Below, in pieces: positions 18,051 to 27,631 of a stretch of 64,000 nucleotides of DNA. The position numbers were made by a program, and so were the translations under genes. The first letter of the stretch is position 1. Each line of letters opens with the position of its first letter. The notes under the pieces were generated by a model. That model saw only the letters and a list, made by a program, of their open reading frames with translations. It did no database searches and was not told where the DNA came from. The stretch comes from Methylonatrum sp040877625 (lineage in GTDB: Bacteria > Pseudomonadota > Gammaproteobacteria > Nitrococcales > Aquisalimonadaceae), in assembly GCA_040877625.1 (NCBI GenBank), contig JBBDNK010000006.1:1-64000 (forward strand), given 5' to 3'.

Positions 18051-19879
18051 TTGCAACCGCACGGAAGATCCTTGCCATACTCACGCCCCGTGAGCGCCGC
18101 CGCGGCAGCATGGTGATCGTCATGATGGCCGCGCTGGCGGTGATCGAAGTCGCCGGGATTGCCTCGATCACGCCATTCCTGGCGGTGCTCGGCAACCCCG
18201 GGGTGGTGGAGCAGAACCCCTACCTGAACGGCATCTACCAGTGGCTTGGTTTCGGTTCCCCGGAGACGTTCCTGATTGCGCTGGGCGTATTCGCGGTCAT
18301 CTTCCTGATGACCGCGGCGGTATTCCGCACGCTGGCGCATCATGCCATGTTTCGCTTCGCCAACATGCGCAGGCACGCCGTGAGCCGGCGGCTGCTTGCC
18401 GGGCACCTGCGACAGCCCTACGAGTTCTTTCTCAGCCGCAACACGGCTGATCTCGCCAAGACCATTCTGTCCGAGGTCGACCAGCTCACCAACCATGTGG
18501 TCAGGCCGGTGATTGAAATATTCGCGTACGGGTTCGCCGCGCTGGCGGTCATTGCGCTGCTGGTGGCCGTGGATCCGCTGCTGGCGCTCATCGTCGGCGG
18601 CGTGCTCGGCGGTTCCTACGGTCTTTTCTATCTTGCCGTGCGCGGTGTTCTGGGCCGTCTCGGCAGAGACCGCGTGTCGGCCAATCGGCAGCGGTTCAAG
18701 GCGGCCGCCGAGGCTCTGGGCGGCATCAAGGAGCTGAAGGTGCTGGGCCGGGAACGCGCCTTTTTCAACGCCTTCGATCCGGCATCGGCGCGCTTCGCAA
18801 GCCACCATGCCACCAGCCAGATACTCGGCCAGGTGCCCAAGCACCTGATCGAGGCGGTCGGCTTTGCGGCCATTATCATCGTCGCTCTTTACATACTTGG
18901 CAGCGGCGCGAATCTGGGTCAGGCGCTGCCGATCATCGGCCTGTATGCGCTCGCCGGTTACCGTCTGCTGCCGGCGCTGCAACATGTCTACGGGGCCCTG
19001 ACCAAGCTTCGCTTCGGGGTCTCGGCACTGGACGCGGTGCTCTCGGAAATGAACAGCAGCGCATCGCGGCTGCCGATGAACCCCGGCGGTCAGCCGCCGT
19101 TGCCGCTGCAATCCTGCCTTGAGCTGCGCGGCGTCACCTACGCCTACCCCTCGTTCGGGCGGCCGGCACTGCGCAACATCGGCTTTTCCATCCAGGCCCA
19201 TACCAGCCTCGGCATCATCGGCAAGACCGGCGCCGGCAAGAGCACGCTGGTGGACATCATGCTTGGGCTGTTGACGCCGCAGGCCGGTGCGCTGCATGTC
19301 GACGGCCGCGCGCTGCGGGCGGAGGACCTCCCCGCCTGGCAGCGCAACATCGGCTACGTGCCGCAGCATATCTTTCTGGTCGACGACACCATCACCCACA
19401 ACATTGCGCTTGGCGTGCCGGAGCAGGAGATCGACCTCGAGGCGGTGAAACGGGCCGCCCGTTCCGCGCAGATTCATGCCTTCGTTGAAGAGGAACTGCC
19501 CGCCGGCTACGACACCGTGGTTGGTGAACACGGTGTGCGTCTGTCGGGCGGGCAGCGCCAGCGGCTGGGCATGGCCAGGGCGCTCTACCATGACCCGGAG
19601 GTCCTGCTTCTCGACGAAGCAACCAGCGCGCTGGATCAGGCCACGGAGGCGGCCGTGATGGAGACCATAAGCGCCTTCCAGGGCCGCAAGACCATCATTC
19701 TGATTGCCCACCGGCTGAGCACTGTGCGCCGTTGCGATCATCTGCTCCGGCTGGACAAGGGAGAGGCCGTCGCCTTCGGCTCGTATGCCGAGGTCGTGGG
19801 CGCGGCGAAGGAGTCGCGGCAGACCCTCTCGCGGGATGCGCTCGGCAATCACAATGCTGAACTGATCGACAACCGGTGA
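18047..19879 (+). CDS. ABC transporter, fused permease/ATPase (MsbA/PglK-like flippase)
   Basis: A 610-residue half-transporter. Six membrane helices occupy about residues 20-310. The ATPase domain has Walker A GKTGAGKST, Q-loop YVPQHIFLVDD, signature LSGGQRQRLG, Walker B VLLLDEATSALD and H-loop IAHRLST. In this setting it most likely flips lipid-linked saccharides across the inner membrane, as PglK or MsbA do, because no Wzx is seen in the window. It is coupled by ATGA to the upstream GT39 gene. Confidence 0.88.
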   Translation: MIATARKILAILTPRERRRGSMVIVMMAALAVIEVAGIASITPFLAVLGNPGVVEQNPYLNGIYQWLGFGSPETFLIALGVFAVIFLMTAAVFRTLAHHAMFRFANMRRHAVSRRLLAGHLRQPYEFFLSRNTADLAKTILSEVDQLTNHVVRPVIEIFAYGFAALAVIALLVAVDPLLALIVGGVLGGSYGLFYLAVRGVLGRLGRDRVSANRQRFKAAAEALGGIKELKVLGRERAFFNAFDPASARFASHHATSQILGQVPKHLIEAVGFAAIIIVALYILGSGANLGQALPIIGLYALAGYRLLPALQHVYGALTKLRFGVSALDAVLSEMNSSASRLPMNPGGQPPLPLQSCLELRGVTYAYPSFGRPALRNIGFSIQAHTSLGIIGKTGAGKSTLVDIMLGLLTPQAGALHVDGRALRAEDLPAWQRNIGYVPQHIFLVDDTITHNIALGVPEQEIDLEAVKRAARSAQIHAFVEEELPAGYDTVVGEHGVRLSGGQRQRLGMARALYHDPEVLLLDEATSALDQATEAAVMETISAFQGRKTIILIAHRLSTVRRCDHLLRLDKGEAVAFGSYAEVVGAAKESRQTLSRDALGNHNAELIDNR

Positions 19880-19918
19880 CGCTTACCGACTGGCCTGTCA
19901 ACGGGCAAGGGGTTTGTC

Positions 19919-21043
19919 TTGGGCGTGCAACTGCTCGATGTCCGCAAGGACAGGGAACGTATCAACCGCATCTGGCCGGAATTCGAGAAACATCTTTCGA
20001 CAGAGTATTTTCTGTCGTCGGCATGGGTCGGAAACTGGCTCGATTCCCTGCCGGATCAGGTGCACCTGAAGCTGGCGCTCGGCATGGAAGGCAAGGATAG
20101 CGTCTGGGCCTGTTTTCTGGGCAGCCGCCGTCTTGTTCGGAAACATCTGATCCGGTCGCGAAGCCTGTTCCTCAATGCGACGGGAAACCGAAAGATAGAC
20201 CGGCTGTCCATTGAATATAACCGCATTCTCATGCATTCCGGTCGGCCGCCATTATTATGGGACGTACTGGCCGAGCTGGAAACGATCTTGCCATGGGATG
20301 AGTTCGTGCTGCCGGGGCTATCCGCCGGCGCCTTTCCAGGCAATGCGCTGGATAATTGTCCGCCATCGTGGCAGCTGGTGATTACCCGGGATGATCCATC
20401 GCCTTATGTCGATCTGAGCGCGGTGCGCGACAGTGGCGATTACGTCTCGCTACTAGGGCGCAATGCGCGCAGCCAGATGCGCAGGTGTGTTCGTGCCTAC
20501 GAGCAACAAGGCGCGATTGCCGTTGCCGTGGCCGACGACGCGGATCAGGCCCTGGGCATCTTCCGGGAGCTGGTTGACCTGCATCAGCGGCGGTGGCGGA
20601 ACAAGGGTCTGGCCGGAGCTTTTGCAAACGACTATGTCTTCGACTTTCATCAGCGGTTAATAAAAGATCGGTTTTCGCGTGGTGAAATTCAGCTGATAAG
20701 GGTAAGCGCGGGCAGGCATACGGTCGGCTGCCTCTATAACTTCGTCTTCAATGGCCGCGTGCTTTTCTATCAATGCGGCTTTTCGCCGGCCAGTGATAAC
20801 CGCATGAAACCGGGTTGGCTATGTCATCTGCAGGCCGTTCGGCACAACGCGCGGGCCGGGAATGCGATATATGACTTCCTGGCGGGCGGCTCGCAATACA
20901 AGAACGCATTATCAACGCATCGAAACAGGATTGTCTGGGCCAAGGTCCAGAAGCGCCTGCTACGCTTTGAACTGGAACGGCAGGCGATCAGCCTGAAACG
21001 GCGCATGCGTACGGCCTGGTCGACGGGGCTGCGCGGCGCCTGA
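19919..21043 (+). CDS. FemAB/GNAT-superfamily protein of EPS locus
   Basis: A 374-residue soluble protein of the Acetyltransf_6 (BioF2-like) type. The central segment LLGRNARSQMRRCVRAYEQQG and the C-terminal GCLYNFVFNGRVLFYQCGF and YDFLAGGSQYKN are typical. Related FemAB-like proteins accompany exosortase A loci; their acceptor is unknown. FemAB enzymes add amino acids, so aminoacylation or acylation of an amino sugar is possible. The start is a TTG at 19919, 7 bases after AAGGGG; GTG at 19925 is the alternative. Confidence 0.78.
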   Translation: MGVQLLDVRKDRERINRIWPEFEKHLSTEYFLSSAWVGNWLDSLPDQVHLKLALGMEGKDSVWACFLGSRRLVRKHLIRSRSLFLNATGNRKIDRLSIEYNRILMHSGRPPLLWDVLAELETILPWDEFVLPGLSAGAFPGNALDNCPPSWQLVITRDDPSPYVDLSAVRDSGDYVSLLGRNARSQMRRCVRAYEQQGAIAVAVADDADQALGIFRELVDLHQRRWRNKGLAGAFANDYVFDFHQRLIKDRFSRGEIQLIRVSAGRHTVGCLYNFVFNGRVLFYQCGFSPASDNRMKPGWLCHLQAVRHNARAGNAIYDFLAGGSQYKNALSTHRNRIVWAKVQKRLLRFELERQAISLKRRMRTAWSTGLRGA

Positions 21044-21119
21044 GGGCCGGTCCGGCGGCGGGACAGGGATATGTCCGGCCCAGGGAGAGATTTGCAACGC
21101 CAGGGAGGAGGCAACGGCG

Positions 21120-22208
21120 ATGGAAGCAGTCGCATCTGCGTCGCGTGGTTCGGCATGGCCCGTGCCATTGCTGGTGATCACGGTGGATACCGAGGCCGAT
21201 GACGCGTGGGGCGACCCGGAGCGCATCGCGTTGAAGAACGTTGCCGAAATCCCCCGTTTTCAGGATTTGTGCGAGCGGCATGGCGCCATGACCACCTATC
21301 TGGTCGCCTACGAGTGCGCGACACGGGACGAAAGCCTGCGCATCCTGCAGCCTCTGGTGGCCCAGGGCCGCTGCGAGATCGGCCATCACCTGCACGTCTG
21401 GACCACGCCGCCGTTTGCCCGTGAGCATCCGCGGGGCGTCGATGCCGAGTGGATCGCGGCTTACCAGTATCAGCTTCCGGAGGCGCTGTTCACTGCGAAG
21501 GCGGACTGTCTGCACGCGGCCATCGAGGATTCGTTCGGTGTCGCTCCCACCGCGCACCGGGCGGGACGCTGGGGAGTGGATCAACGCACCATCGATTGGC
21601 TGATCAGACGCGGCTATGCGGTGGATACCTCCGTTACGCCGATCACCAGTTGGCGGCGCGCCAGATGCAATGGCGTTGCTGGCCCGTCTTTTGCGCGCCA
21701 CCCCAGAAGACCGTACCTGTGGGCGGGTAGCGATGCGCACGCCGACGGACACAAGGACATCGTCGAGATCCCGGTGTCGGTGCACTGGAGAGGGTATGCC
21801 GCGATCGACCTGTATTGCCGGTCGCTGGACGCCGGCTGGGCCGGCGCGGGGCTGGCGCGGCGCGTGCTGAGAAGGCTGGTGGCGCCGCGCATGGTGCGCC
21901 CGAATCCGCGCTATCCGTTACACACCTTTACCGACGCACTTGAGCAGGCGGTGCGGCGGCGTGTGCCGGTGGTCAACCTGATGCTGCATTCTTCGGAGCT
22001 GGCCTATGGATGCAGTCCGTCTTCGGCCACCCGCGACGACCTGGCCCGCGTATGGGAGCGGCTCGCCCTGGTGCTGAGGCGCGCCGGCGAACTCGGCATG
22101 AAGGGAACCACCCTGACGTCGGCGGCGCTGGCATTGCGACAGCCGGTGGCCGGGAGCCTTGCCACGGCTGCACCGGCGGCGGCGCACCTGACGGCGCGGG
22201 AGGCATGA
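21120..22208 (+). CDS. Polysaccharide deacetylase family protein
   Basis: A 362-residue NodB-fold protein. Motif 1 is VITVDTEADDAW and metal-binding histidines lie in CEIGHHLHVWTTPPF, with HRAGRWGVDQRTIDWL downstream. It resembles the WalW/DUF3473-like group more than classic chitin deacetylases. It would remove N- or O-acetyl groups, exposing free amines that could then be sulfated or aminoacylated. There is no signal peptide, so the substrate is likely cytoplasmic or lipid-linked. GGGAGGAGG precedes the start, and the stop overlaps the GT4 start (ATGA at 22205-22208). Confidence 0.82.
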   Translation: MEAVASASRGSAWPVPLLVITVDTEADDAWGDPERIALKNVAEIPRFQDLCERHGAMTTYLVAYECATRDESLRILQPLVAQGRCEIGHHLHVWTTPPFAREHPRGVDAEWIAAYQYQLPEALFTAKADCLHAAIEDSFGVAPTAHRAGRWGVDQRTIDWLIRRGYAVDTSVTPITSWRRARCNGVAGPSFARHPRRPYLWAGSDAHADGHKDIVEIPVSVHWRGYAAIDLYCRSLDAGWAGAGLARRVLRRLVAPRMVRPNPRYPLHTFTDALEQAVRRRVPVVNLMLHSSELAYGCSPSSATRDDLARVWERLALVLRRAGELGMKGTTLTSAALALRQPVAGSLATAAPAAAHLTAREA

Positions 22209-23368
22209 TGGCGTTTTCCATCGAGGGCCGCCCGCTGCGCGTCTGTTTCATCGCCCCCGCAATCTATTCCACGCTTTCTCCGGGCACCGGTGTTGCGCTG
22301 ACCGGCGGCGCCGAAGTGCAGCAGAAGATCCTCGGTGAAGCCCTGGCGGCCCGGGGGGTGGAGGTCAGTTATGTCACCCATGATCTGGGGCAGCCGGACG
22401 GCCAGCGCATTGGCGGCCTGACGGTTTTCAAGAGTTACCGGGAGGACGCCGGCATCGCCGGGCTGCGCTTCTTCTATCCCCGTGTTCCGGGGCTGTGGAG
22501 TGCGCTGAAACGTGCCGGGGCGGATATCTACTATGTGCGCGGCGCCGGCTATCTGCCCGGCCTCGTCTCCCTGTTCTGTCGGCGCAACGGGCGCCGGTTC
22601 ATCTTCGCCTGCGCCTCCGACGCCAATGTCGACCTCAAGCTGCTGCGGCTGCCGACCATTCGCGACCGCTGGCTCTATGTCCATGGCATTCGCCGGGCCG
22701 ACGCGATCATCGTTCAGTCCCACCAGCAGGCCGCCGCTCTGATGAACAACCTCGGCCTGCAGGGGCGCGTCATTCGCAATATCTGGCACTCGGCGGCCAG
22801 TGCGCTGCCGGAAAGCCGCCGGCGTTACATTCTGTGGGTTGCCATGTTCCGGGAGCTGAAACAGCCGGAGCACTTCATCCGACTGGCGCGAGCGTTTCCG
22901 GATCAGGAGTTCGTCATGATCGGCGGGCCTTATCGGGGCACGGTTTCCTACTACCAGCAGGTGCAACGGCAGGCCCAGGCCGTGCCTAACCTGCGGTTTC
23001 TCGGTTACCGGCGGATGGAGGAGACCGAGCAGTACTTCGATCAGGCCAGGCTGCTGGTCAACACCTCGCGTTACGAGGGCTTCCCGAATACGTTTCTGCA
23101 AGCCTGGGCGAGAAGTCTGCCCGTATTGTCCTACGTGGACCCCGACGGGTTGATCGATCGCCTCGGTCTGGGCGCAGTGGCGGGCAACGAGGAGCAGCTT
23201 CATCGCGTGCTTGGGCGTCTGCTGCAGCAGGAGCAGTTCCGGGCGGGCGATATCGTCGGCTATTTCAACCGTCACCACGCGCCGGCCGCAATCGTCTCCG
23301 GCTACCAGCAGGTGTTCGAGAGCCTGCGGGCGACCGGCCCGCCGGTACTGACCGAACCGCTGAGTTGA
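22205..23368 (+). CDS. GT4-family glycosyltransferase
   Basis: A 387-residue GT-B enzyme. The N-terminal acceptor domain includes TGGAEVQQKILGEAL. The donor domain has ILWVAMFRELKQPEHFIRLA and the EX7E-type stretch SRYEGFPNTFLQAWA, in which the second acidic residue is replaced by Gln. Donor and linkage are unknown. ATG at 22205 follows GGGAGG and overlaps the previous stop, so in-frame starts further upstream are rejected. Confidence 0.85.
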   Translation: MMAFSIEGRPLRVCFIAPAIYSTLSPGTGVALTGGAEVQQKILGEALAARGVEVSYVTHDLGQPDGQRIGGLTVFKSYREDAGIAGLRFFYPRVPGLWSALKRAGADIYYVRGAGYLPGLVSLFCRRNGRRFIFACASDANVDLKLLRLPTIRDRWLYVHGIRRADAIIVQSHQQAAALMNNLGLQGRVIRNIWHSAASALPESRRRYILWVAMFRELKQPEHFIRLARAFPDQEFVMIGGPYRGTVSYYQQVQRQAQAVPNLRFLGYRRMEETEQYFDQARLLVNTSRYEGFPNTFLQAWARSLPVLSYVDPDGLIDRLGLGAVAGNEEQLHRVLGRLLQQEQFRAGDIVGYFNRHHAPAAIVSGYQQVFESLRATGPPVLTEPLS

Positions 23369-23398
23369 TGAACCGTCGGCATACACGGAGGCGAAGCC

Positions 23399-25387
23399 AT
23401 GTGCGGTCTGGTTGGTGTAATACAGGGATGTACCGGCGCGCCGGCCACCGCGGCCGTGATCCAGCGCATGCTGGCGCCGCTCGCCAAACGCGGGCCCGAC
23501 GGTGAAGGCCTGTGGACGGATGATGAACTGGGCGTCGGGTTGGGGCATCGGCGCCTGGCGGTGCTGGACCTCTCGGAGCAGGGCGCCCAGCCCATGCTGT
23601 CGCCCAGTCGGCGGTTCGTGGTGGTCTACAACGGCGAGATCTACAACCACAGGGCGCTGGGCCGCGAGCTCGAGGCCTTGGGCTGGCGCTTTCGCGGCCA
23701 TTCCGATACCGAGGTGCTGATCGCCGCCATCGAACAATGGGGGCTCGAACAGGCGGTTCCGCTGCTGCGCGGCATGTTCGCGTTCGCGGTGCTGGACCGC
23801 GGAGAAGGCGTCCTGCACCTGGTTCGGGATCGGCTCGGCATCAAGCCCCTGTACTACGGCCACGTCGACGGTGCATTCGTGTTCGGCTCCGAGCTGGGCG
23901 CATTGCGGAGCCTGCCCGGGTTTCGCCAGGCAGTCGACCGCGGCGCGCTTGCGCTGCTGCTCAGGCACGGCTACGTGCCGGCGCCGTATTCCATATACGA
24001 CGGCATTTCCAAGCTGCGGCCCGGCCACCGGATCAGTATCGGTCTTGACGCCCTGCGCCGTACCGGGGCGACCGCACCGGTACCCTACTGGAGCCTGAAG
24101 GATGCCGCCGACCGGGGTCGGGCGGATGTGTTCTCCGGTACCGAGGAACAGGCCATTGATTGCCTTGAGCGCCTGCTCTCCGAGGCAATCAGCCTGCGAC
24201 TGATCGCGGACGTGCCGCTCGGGGCCTTTCTGTCCGGAGGGCTGGATTCCAGCCTGATCGTGGCACTCATGCAGGCGGTGAGCGACCGCCCCGTGCAGAC
24301 CTTCACCATCGGCTTCGGCGAAGCGCGGTTCAACGAGGCCGAGCGTGGCAAGGCCGTGGCCGCCTGGCTCGGCACGCAACATACCGAAGCCTACGTGTCG
24401 GCGAGCGATGCGCTTGATGTCATCCCCCGGATATCCGCAATGTACGACGAACCCTTCGGTGACTCCTCGCAGATACCCACCTTCCTGGTGTCCAGGCTGG
24501 CGAGAAATTCCGTCACCGTGGCCCTCACCGGCGATGGGGGTGACGAGCTGTTCTGTGGGTACGCGCGTTACTTAAAGGCATGCCGGTGGTGGAGCCGGCT
24601 CGGTGCCGTTCCCGCGGGTCTGCGCCAGACGATGGCGGCGGCCCTGCGGGGTGGCCACCATCTGGTCCCGGAGCAGGGCCGGTCGGAGCGCCTCGGCCGA
24701 AAGCTGAAGGGGTTGGCCGAGGTGCTCGCCACGCGCTCCGCCGATGAACTGTACCATCAGCGTTTCGTCTCCCAGTGGAAGGATCCGGCGTCGGCGGTAT
24801 TGGGGGTCAGCGAGCCGCCAACCGCATTCAGCCCGAGCGCGGACATGCCGCGGCTGGATGCATTCGCGCTGCGCATGATGTACCGCGACACCATGGCCTA
24901 TCTGCCGGACGACATCCTCACCAAGGTCGATCGGGCCAGCATGGCGGTCGGCCTCGAGGCCAGGGTGCCGATGCTCGATCATCATGTGGTGGAGTTTGCC
25001 TGGCGCCTGCCGCTCGGCATGAAACTGCGTGGCGGGCAGGGTAAGTGGATCCTGCGGCGGTTGCTTGAGCGCCGGCTGCCCAGCCACCTGATCGCGCGCG
25101 ACAAGAAAGGTTTCAGTGTACCGCTCACGGCCTGGTTGCGAGGCCCGCTGCGGGAGTGGGCCGAGTCATTGCTGGACCCGGTGCTGCTGCGGCGGCAGGG
25201 GCATCTTGACCCCGCCCCGGTTGGCCGGATGTGGCGGCAGCATCTGGCCGGTACGCATGCCTGGCAGCACCAGCTCTGGAGCATTCTGATGTTTCAGTCC
25301 TGGTTGTCGCAGGCATCATCGGCATGTCATTCCGGCGCCGATATGCCGCCCGTCGTCAGGCCTCGCCTGGCGACGGGCGGCGGCTGA
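23399..25387 (+). CDS. Asparagine synthase-like glutamine amidotransferase of EPS locus
   Basis: A 662-residue class II amidotransferase. The nucleophile Cys2 (MCGLVGV) and RGPDGEG and YNGEIYNH mark the glutaminase domain. The synthetase domain has LGAFLSGGLDSSLI (PP-loop) and LTGDGGDELFCGY. Relatives sit in exosortase A and capsule loci and are thought to amidate sugar carboxylates rather than make asparagine. With WecC supplying a uronic acid, a uronamide is a reasonable product here. GGAGGCGAAGCC precedes the ATG. The C-terminus is slightly longer than in typical AsnB. Confidence 0.88.
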   Translation: MCGLVGVIQGCTGAPATAAVIQRMLAPLAKRGPDGEGLWTDDELGVGLGHRRLAVLDLSEQGAQPMLSPSRRFVVVYNGEIYNHRALGRELEALGWRFRGHSDTEVLIAAIEQWGLEQAVPLLRGMFAFAVLDRGEGVLHLVRDRLGIKPLYYGHVDGAFVFGSELGALRSLPGFRQAVDRGALALLLRHGYVPAPYSIYDGISKLRPGHRISIGLDALRRTGATAPVPYWSLKDAADRGRADVFSGTEEQAIDCLERLLSEAISLRLIADVPLGAFLSGGLDSSLIVALMQAVSDRPVQTFTIGFGEARFNEAERGKAVAAWLGTQHTEAYVSASDALDVIPRISAMYDEPFGDSSQIPTFLVSRLARNSVTVALTGDGGDELFCGYARYLKACRWWSRLGAVPAGLRQTMAAALRGGHHLVPEQGRSERLGRKLKGLAEVLATRSADELYHQRFVSQWKDPASAVLGVSEPPTAFSPSADMPRLDAFALRMMYRDTMAYLPDDILTKVDRASMAVGLEARVPMLDHHVVEFAWRLPLGMKLRGGQGKWILRRLLERRLPSHLIARDKKGFSVPLTAWLRGPLREWAESLLDPVLLRRQGHLDPAPVGRMWRQHLAGTHAWQHQLWSILMFQSWLSQASSACHSGADMPPVVRPRLATGGG

Positions 25388-25424
25388 CCGGCGCGGATTG
25401 GTCACACGCAGGGATAGCGACATC

Positions 25425-26612
25425 GTGACAGACAACATGGAGATCAGGAGCCGCCCCGCGCTGAAGGGAGGGCTGCTCTTTCTGCTCAACTCGCTGACCG
25501 TGGGCGGCTCCGAGCGCAAGGTGGTGCGCATCGCCAATGCGCTGAGCCGACGCGGCCTGGCGATGCATATTGCCTATCTGAACGGGCCGGACAGTCTGCT
25601 CGAGGAGATCGATGCCGGCATTCCGGTCATCGACCTGCAGCGCCGGCACCGCTTCTCGGTGGGTGCGCTTGTTCGCCTGGCCGGCTATGTCTCCGGGTCG
25701 CGCGTTCACCGCCTGGTCGCCGTCAATCTGCATCCCCTGCTGTATGCCTCGCTCGCCGCGAGACTGGTATTGCCGCGCCCGGACACCGTCGCCCTGGTCA
25801 ATACCAGCGAGCTTCGCAATAACCGGGACCGCCGCTTCATGGGCCTTTATGCGCCGCTGCTGCGGCGTGCGCAGCGCATCGTGTTCGGCAGCCGTGGTCA
25901 ACAACGGGCCTGGATCCGGCGTTACAACCTGCATGCCGGCCGTTGCGTGTGCATTCTGAACGGCATCGACGCGCGACATTTCTCGCCGCCGGCGGCCGGC
26001 GAGTCGCCTGCCGTCCTGCGACGTCGTATCGGCATTCGCCCCGGCGATTTCGTGATCGGAACGGTCGGTGCGATGCGGCCGGAAAAGGGTCACAAGGATC
26101 TGCTGCGTGCCGCCGCCATGCTTCGCCGGGACGGCGTTCCAGCGACCGTGCTGCTGGTCGGTGATGGCCCCTGCCGTGCCGAATTGATGCGCTGCGCCAC
26201 CGATACAGGCGTGTCCGGGGCGACCATTTTCCATGGCCAGGCCAAGGATGTCAGGCCGCTGCTGGCGGTGATGGATGTGTTCGTCCTGCCATCCACGGCG
26301 GTGGAAACATTCTCCAATGCCGCGCTTGAGGCGATGGCCTGCGCCAGGGCAGTGCTGCTGAGCGATGTCGGCGGAGCGCGGGAGATGGTGACCGGCGGCG
26401 AAAACGGGCTCATCTATCCGCCCGGAGACACCGCTGCCCTGGTGGGCGCGCTGCGGATGCTCCATGGCGACCCGCAACTGCGAGCCTGCCTCGGCGCCAA
26501 TGCGCGAGCACGTGTGATCAACGAATTCTCGTTTGATTCGATGCTGAGCAGTTACCAACGCTGGGTTGTGCCGGCGCAAAGCGCCGCTGCCGGGTTGAGC
26601 TGTTCAGGCTGA
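25425..26612 (+). CDS. GT4-family glycosyltransferase
   Basis: About 395 residues, GT-B fold. The N-terminal domain has FLLNSLTVGGSERKVVRIANAL. The donor domain has IGTVGAMRPEKGHKDLLRAA, LLVGDGPCRAELM and PSTAVETFSNAALEAMACA. GTG at 25425, about 10 bases after AGGGA, is preferred; TTG at 25398 and ATG at 25437 are alternatives. It lies in the EPS operon between the amidotransferase and a sulfotransferase. Its sugar specificity is unknown. Confidence 0.85.
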   Translation: MTDNMEIRSRPALKGGLLFLLNSLTVGGSERKVVRIANALSRRGLAMHIAYLNGPDSLLEEIDAGIPVIDLQRRHRFSVGALVRLAGYVSGSRVHRLVAVNLHPLLYASLAARLVLPRPDTVALVNTSELRNNRDRRFMGLYAPLLRRAQRIVFGSRGQQRAWIRRYNLHAGRCVCILNGIDARHFSPPAAGESPAVLRRRIGIRPGDFVIGTVGAMRPEKGHKDLLRAAAMLRRDGVPATVLLVGDGPCRAELMRCATDTGVSGATIFHGQAKDVRPLLAVMDVFVLPSTAVETFSNAALEAMACARAVLLSDVGGAREMVTGGENGLIYPPGDTAALVGALRMLHGDPQLRACLGANARARVINEFSFDSMLSSYQRWVVPAQSAAAGLSCSG

Positions 26613-26644
26613 CCGGATTGGCTGAACGTTAATGGAGTAAATGA

Positions 26645-27631
26645 ATGACCGCGATAGCGAATGGCTCTGATTCCCGGTTCGTGTTCATTGTCGGTATTGC
26701 GCGGACCGGTTCCAAGATCTACATGACCAATCTGAATCGCTATTCCGACATTGATATCGTTAATGAGCTGCACTATCTGGCGCCCCGGTATATTCGCCGT
26801 GATTTTATTGCCACGGTGCAGGACACGCTTGGCAATCGACTGCGTGCACTCTCCGCCGAAGCATTGGTGGAGCTGATGTATTCGGGCGCATTGCTCGGCA
26901 CGTTCTGGGAGCGCAAACGCCGAACCGCCGAACTGCAGCATCGCCTGATCGATCTCGATCCCGCGGTGCTGGTTCGGCGTCTGAAGGAAGCCTCGCCGAG
27001 CTGGCCGCTTATCCTGCGGATCCTGCTGGATGAGCATGCGCGGGTTGCCGGCAAGGCGCGGCCGGGTGCCAAGTTCCCGGTCGATATCAGTCAGGTCGAG
27101 ACGCTGATGCGCTGGTTTCCGGGTGCCAGATTCGTGCATCTGATTAGGGACCCGAGGGCGATCTATGCGTCCATGGTTGCCCGAGAGCTGAGGTATTCGA
27201 GCGCCTCGGACGCGTCCACAGCGGCCATCGCCGGCAGGCGGCTGGGCTATCTGCTGCTTCAGTACCGCCGTGCCGCGAACCTGCACCGGCGGTACGCCGG
27301 AACCGGGCGTTATTACCTGTCCAGGTTCGAGGATGTGGTCGGCGATGCTGGTCGCAGTATCCCCGCGCTCTGTGCGTTTCTGGGTATCGACGTGGTCACC
27401 GGCATGTTTCGCCCTCCGGGCAAGGATTCCTCCTTCCGCGACAGTGGCCGAGCCGGTCTCGACAGTGCCGCCATGACCGCCTGGCGGGATTACCTTGGCC
27501 GTGGGCAGTGCGCGTTGATCGAGCTGCTGCTGGGCAAGGAGATGCGGCTGTTCGGTTATGGCAGGACGTCGCCTGGTTCGATAAAGGGTGCCAATCTGCA
27601 ATCGGTAAGGGACGTCAATGATGGTTGGTAA
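26645..27631 (+). CDS. Sulfotransferase family protein (1)
   Basis: A 328-residue PAPS-dependent sulfotransferase. The N-terminal strand-loop-helix is FIVGIARTGSKIYMTNL; GIARTGSK occupies the phosphosulfate-binding loop position, usually RSGTT-like. The 3'-phosphate motif is HLIRDPRAIYASM. It would sulfate sugar hydroxyls or amines of the polymer or of a lipid-linked intermediate. It ends with a 14-base overlap into the following GT4 gene, so it is part of the same operon. It is one of four in this locus, with little similarity among them outside the motifs. Confidence 0.82.
   Translation: MTAIANGSDSRFVFIVGIARTGSKIYMTNLNRYSDIDIVNELHYLAPRYIRRDFIATVQDTLGNRLRALSAEALVELMYSGALLGTFWERKRRTAELQHRLIDLDPAVLVRRLKEASPSWPLILRILLDEHARVAGKARPGAKFPVDISQVETLMRWFPGARFVHLIRDPRAIYASMVARELRYSSASDASTAAIAGRRLGYLLLQYRRAANLHRRYAGTGRYYLSRFEDVVGDAGRSIPALCAFLGIDVVTGMFRPPGKDSSFRDSGRAGLDSAAMTAWRDYLGRGQCALIELLLGKEMRLFGYGRTSPGSIKGANLQSVRDVNDGW

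Noticed and set aside
22004..24382. A 792-codon minus-strand open frame opposite GT4 and AsnB genes
   Set aside because: Its protein has no domain or hydrophobic pattern, and both plus-strand genes beneath it carry full catalytic motifs.
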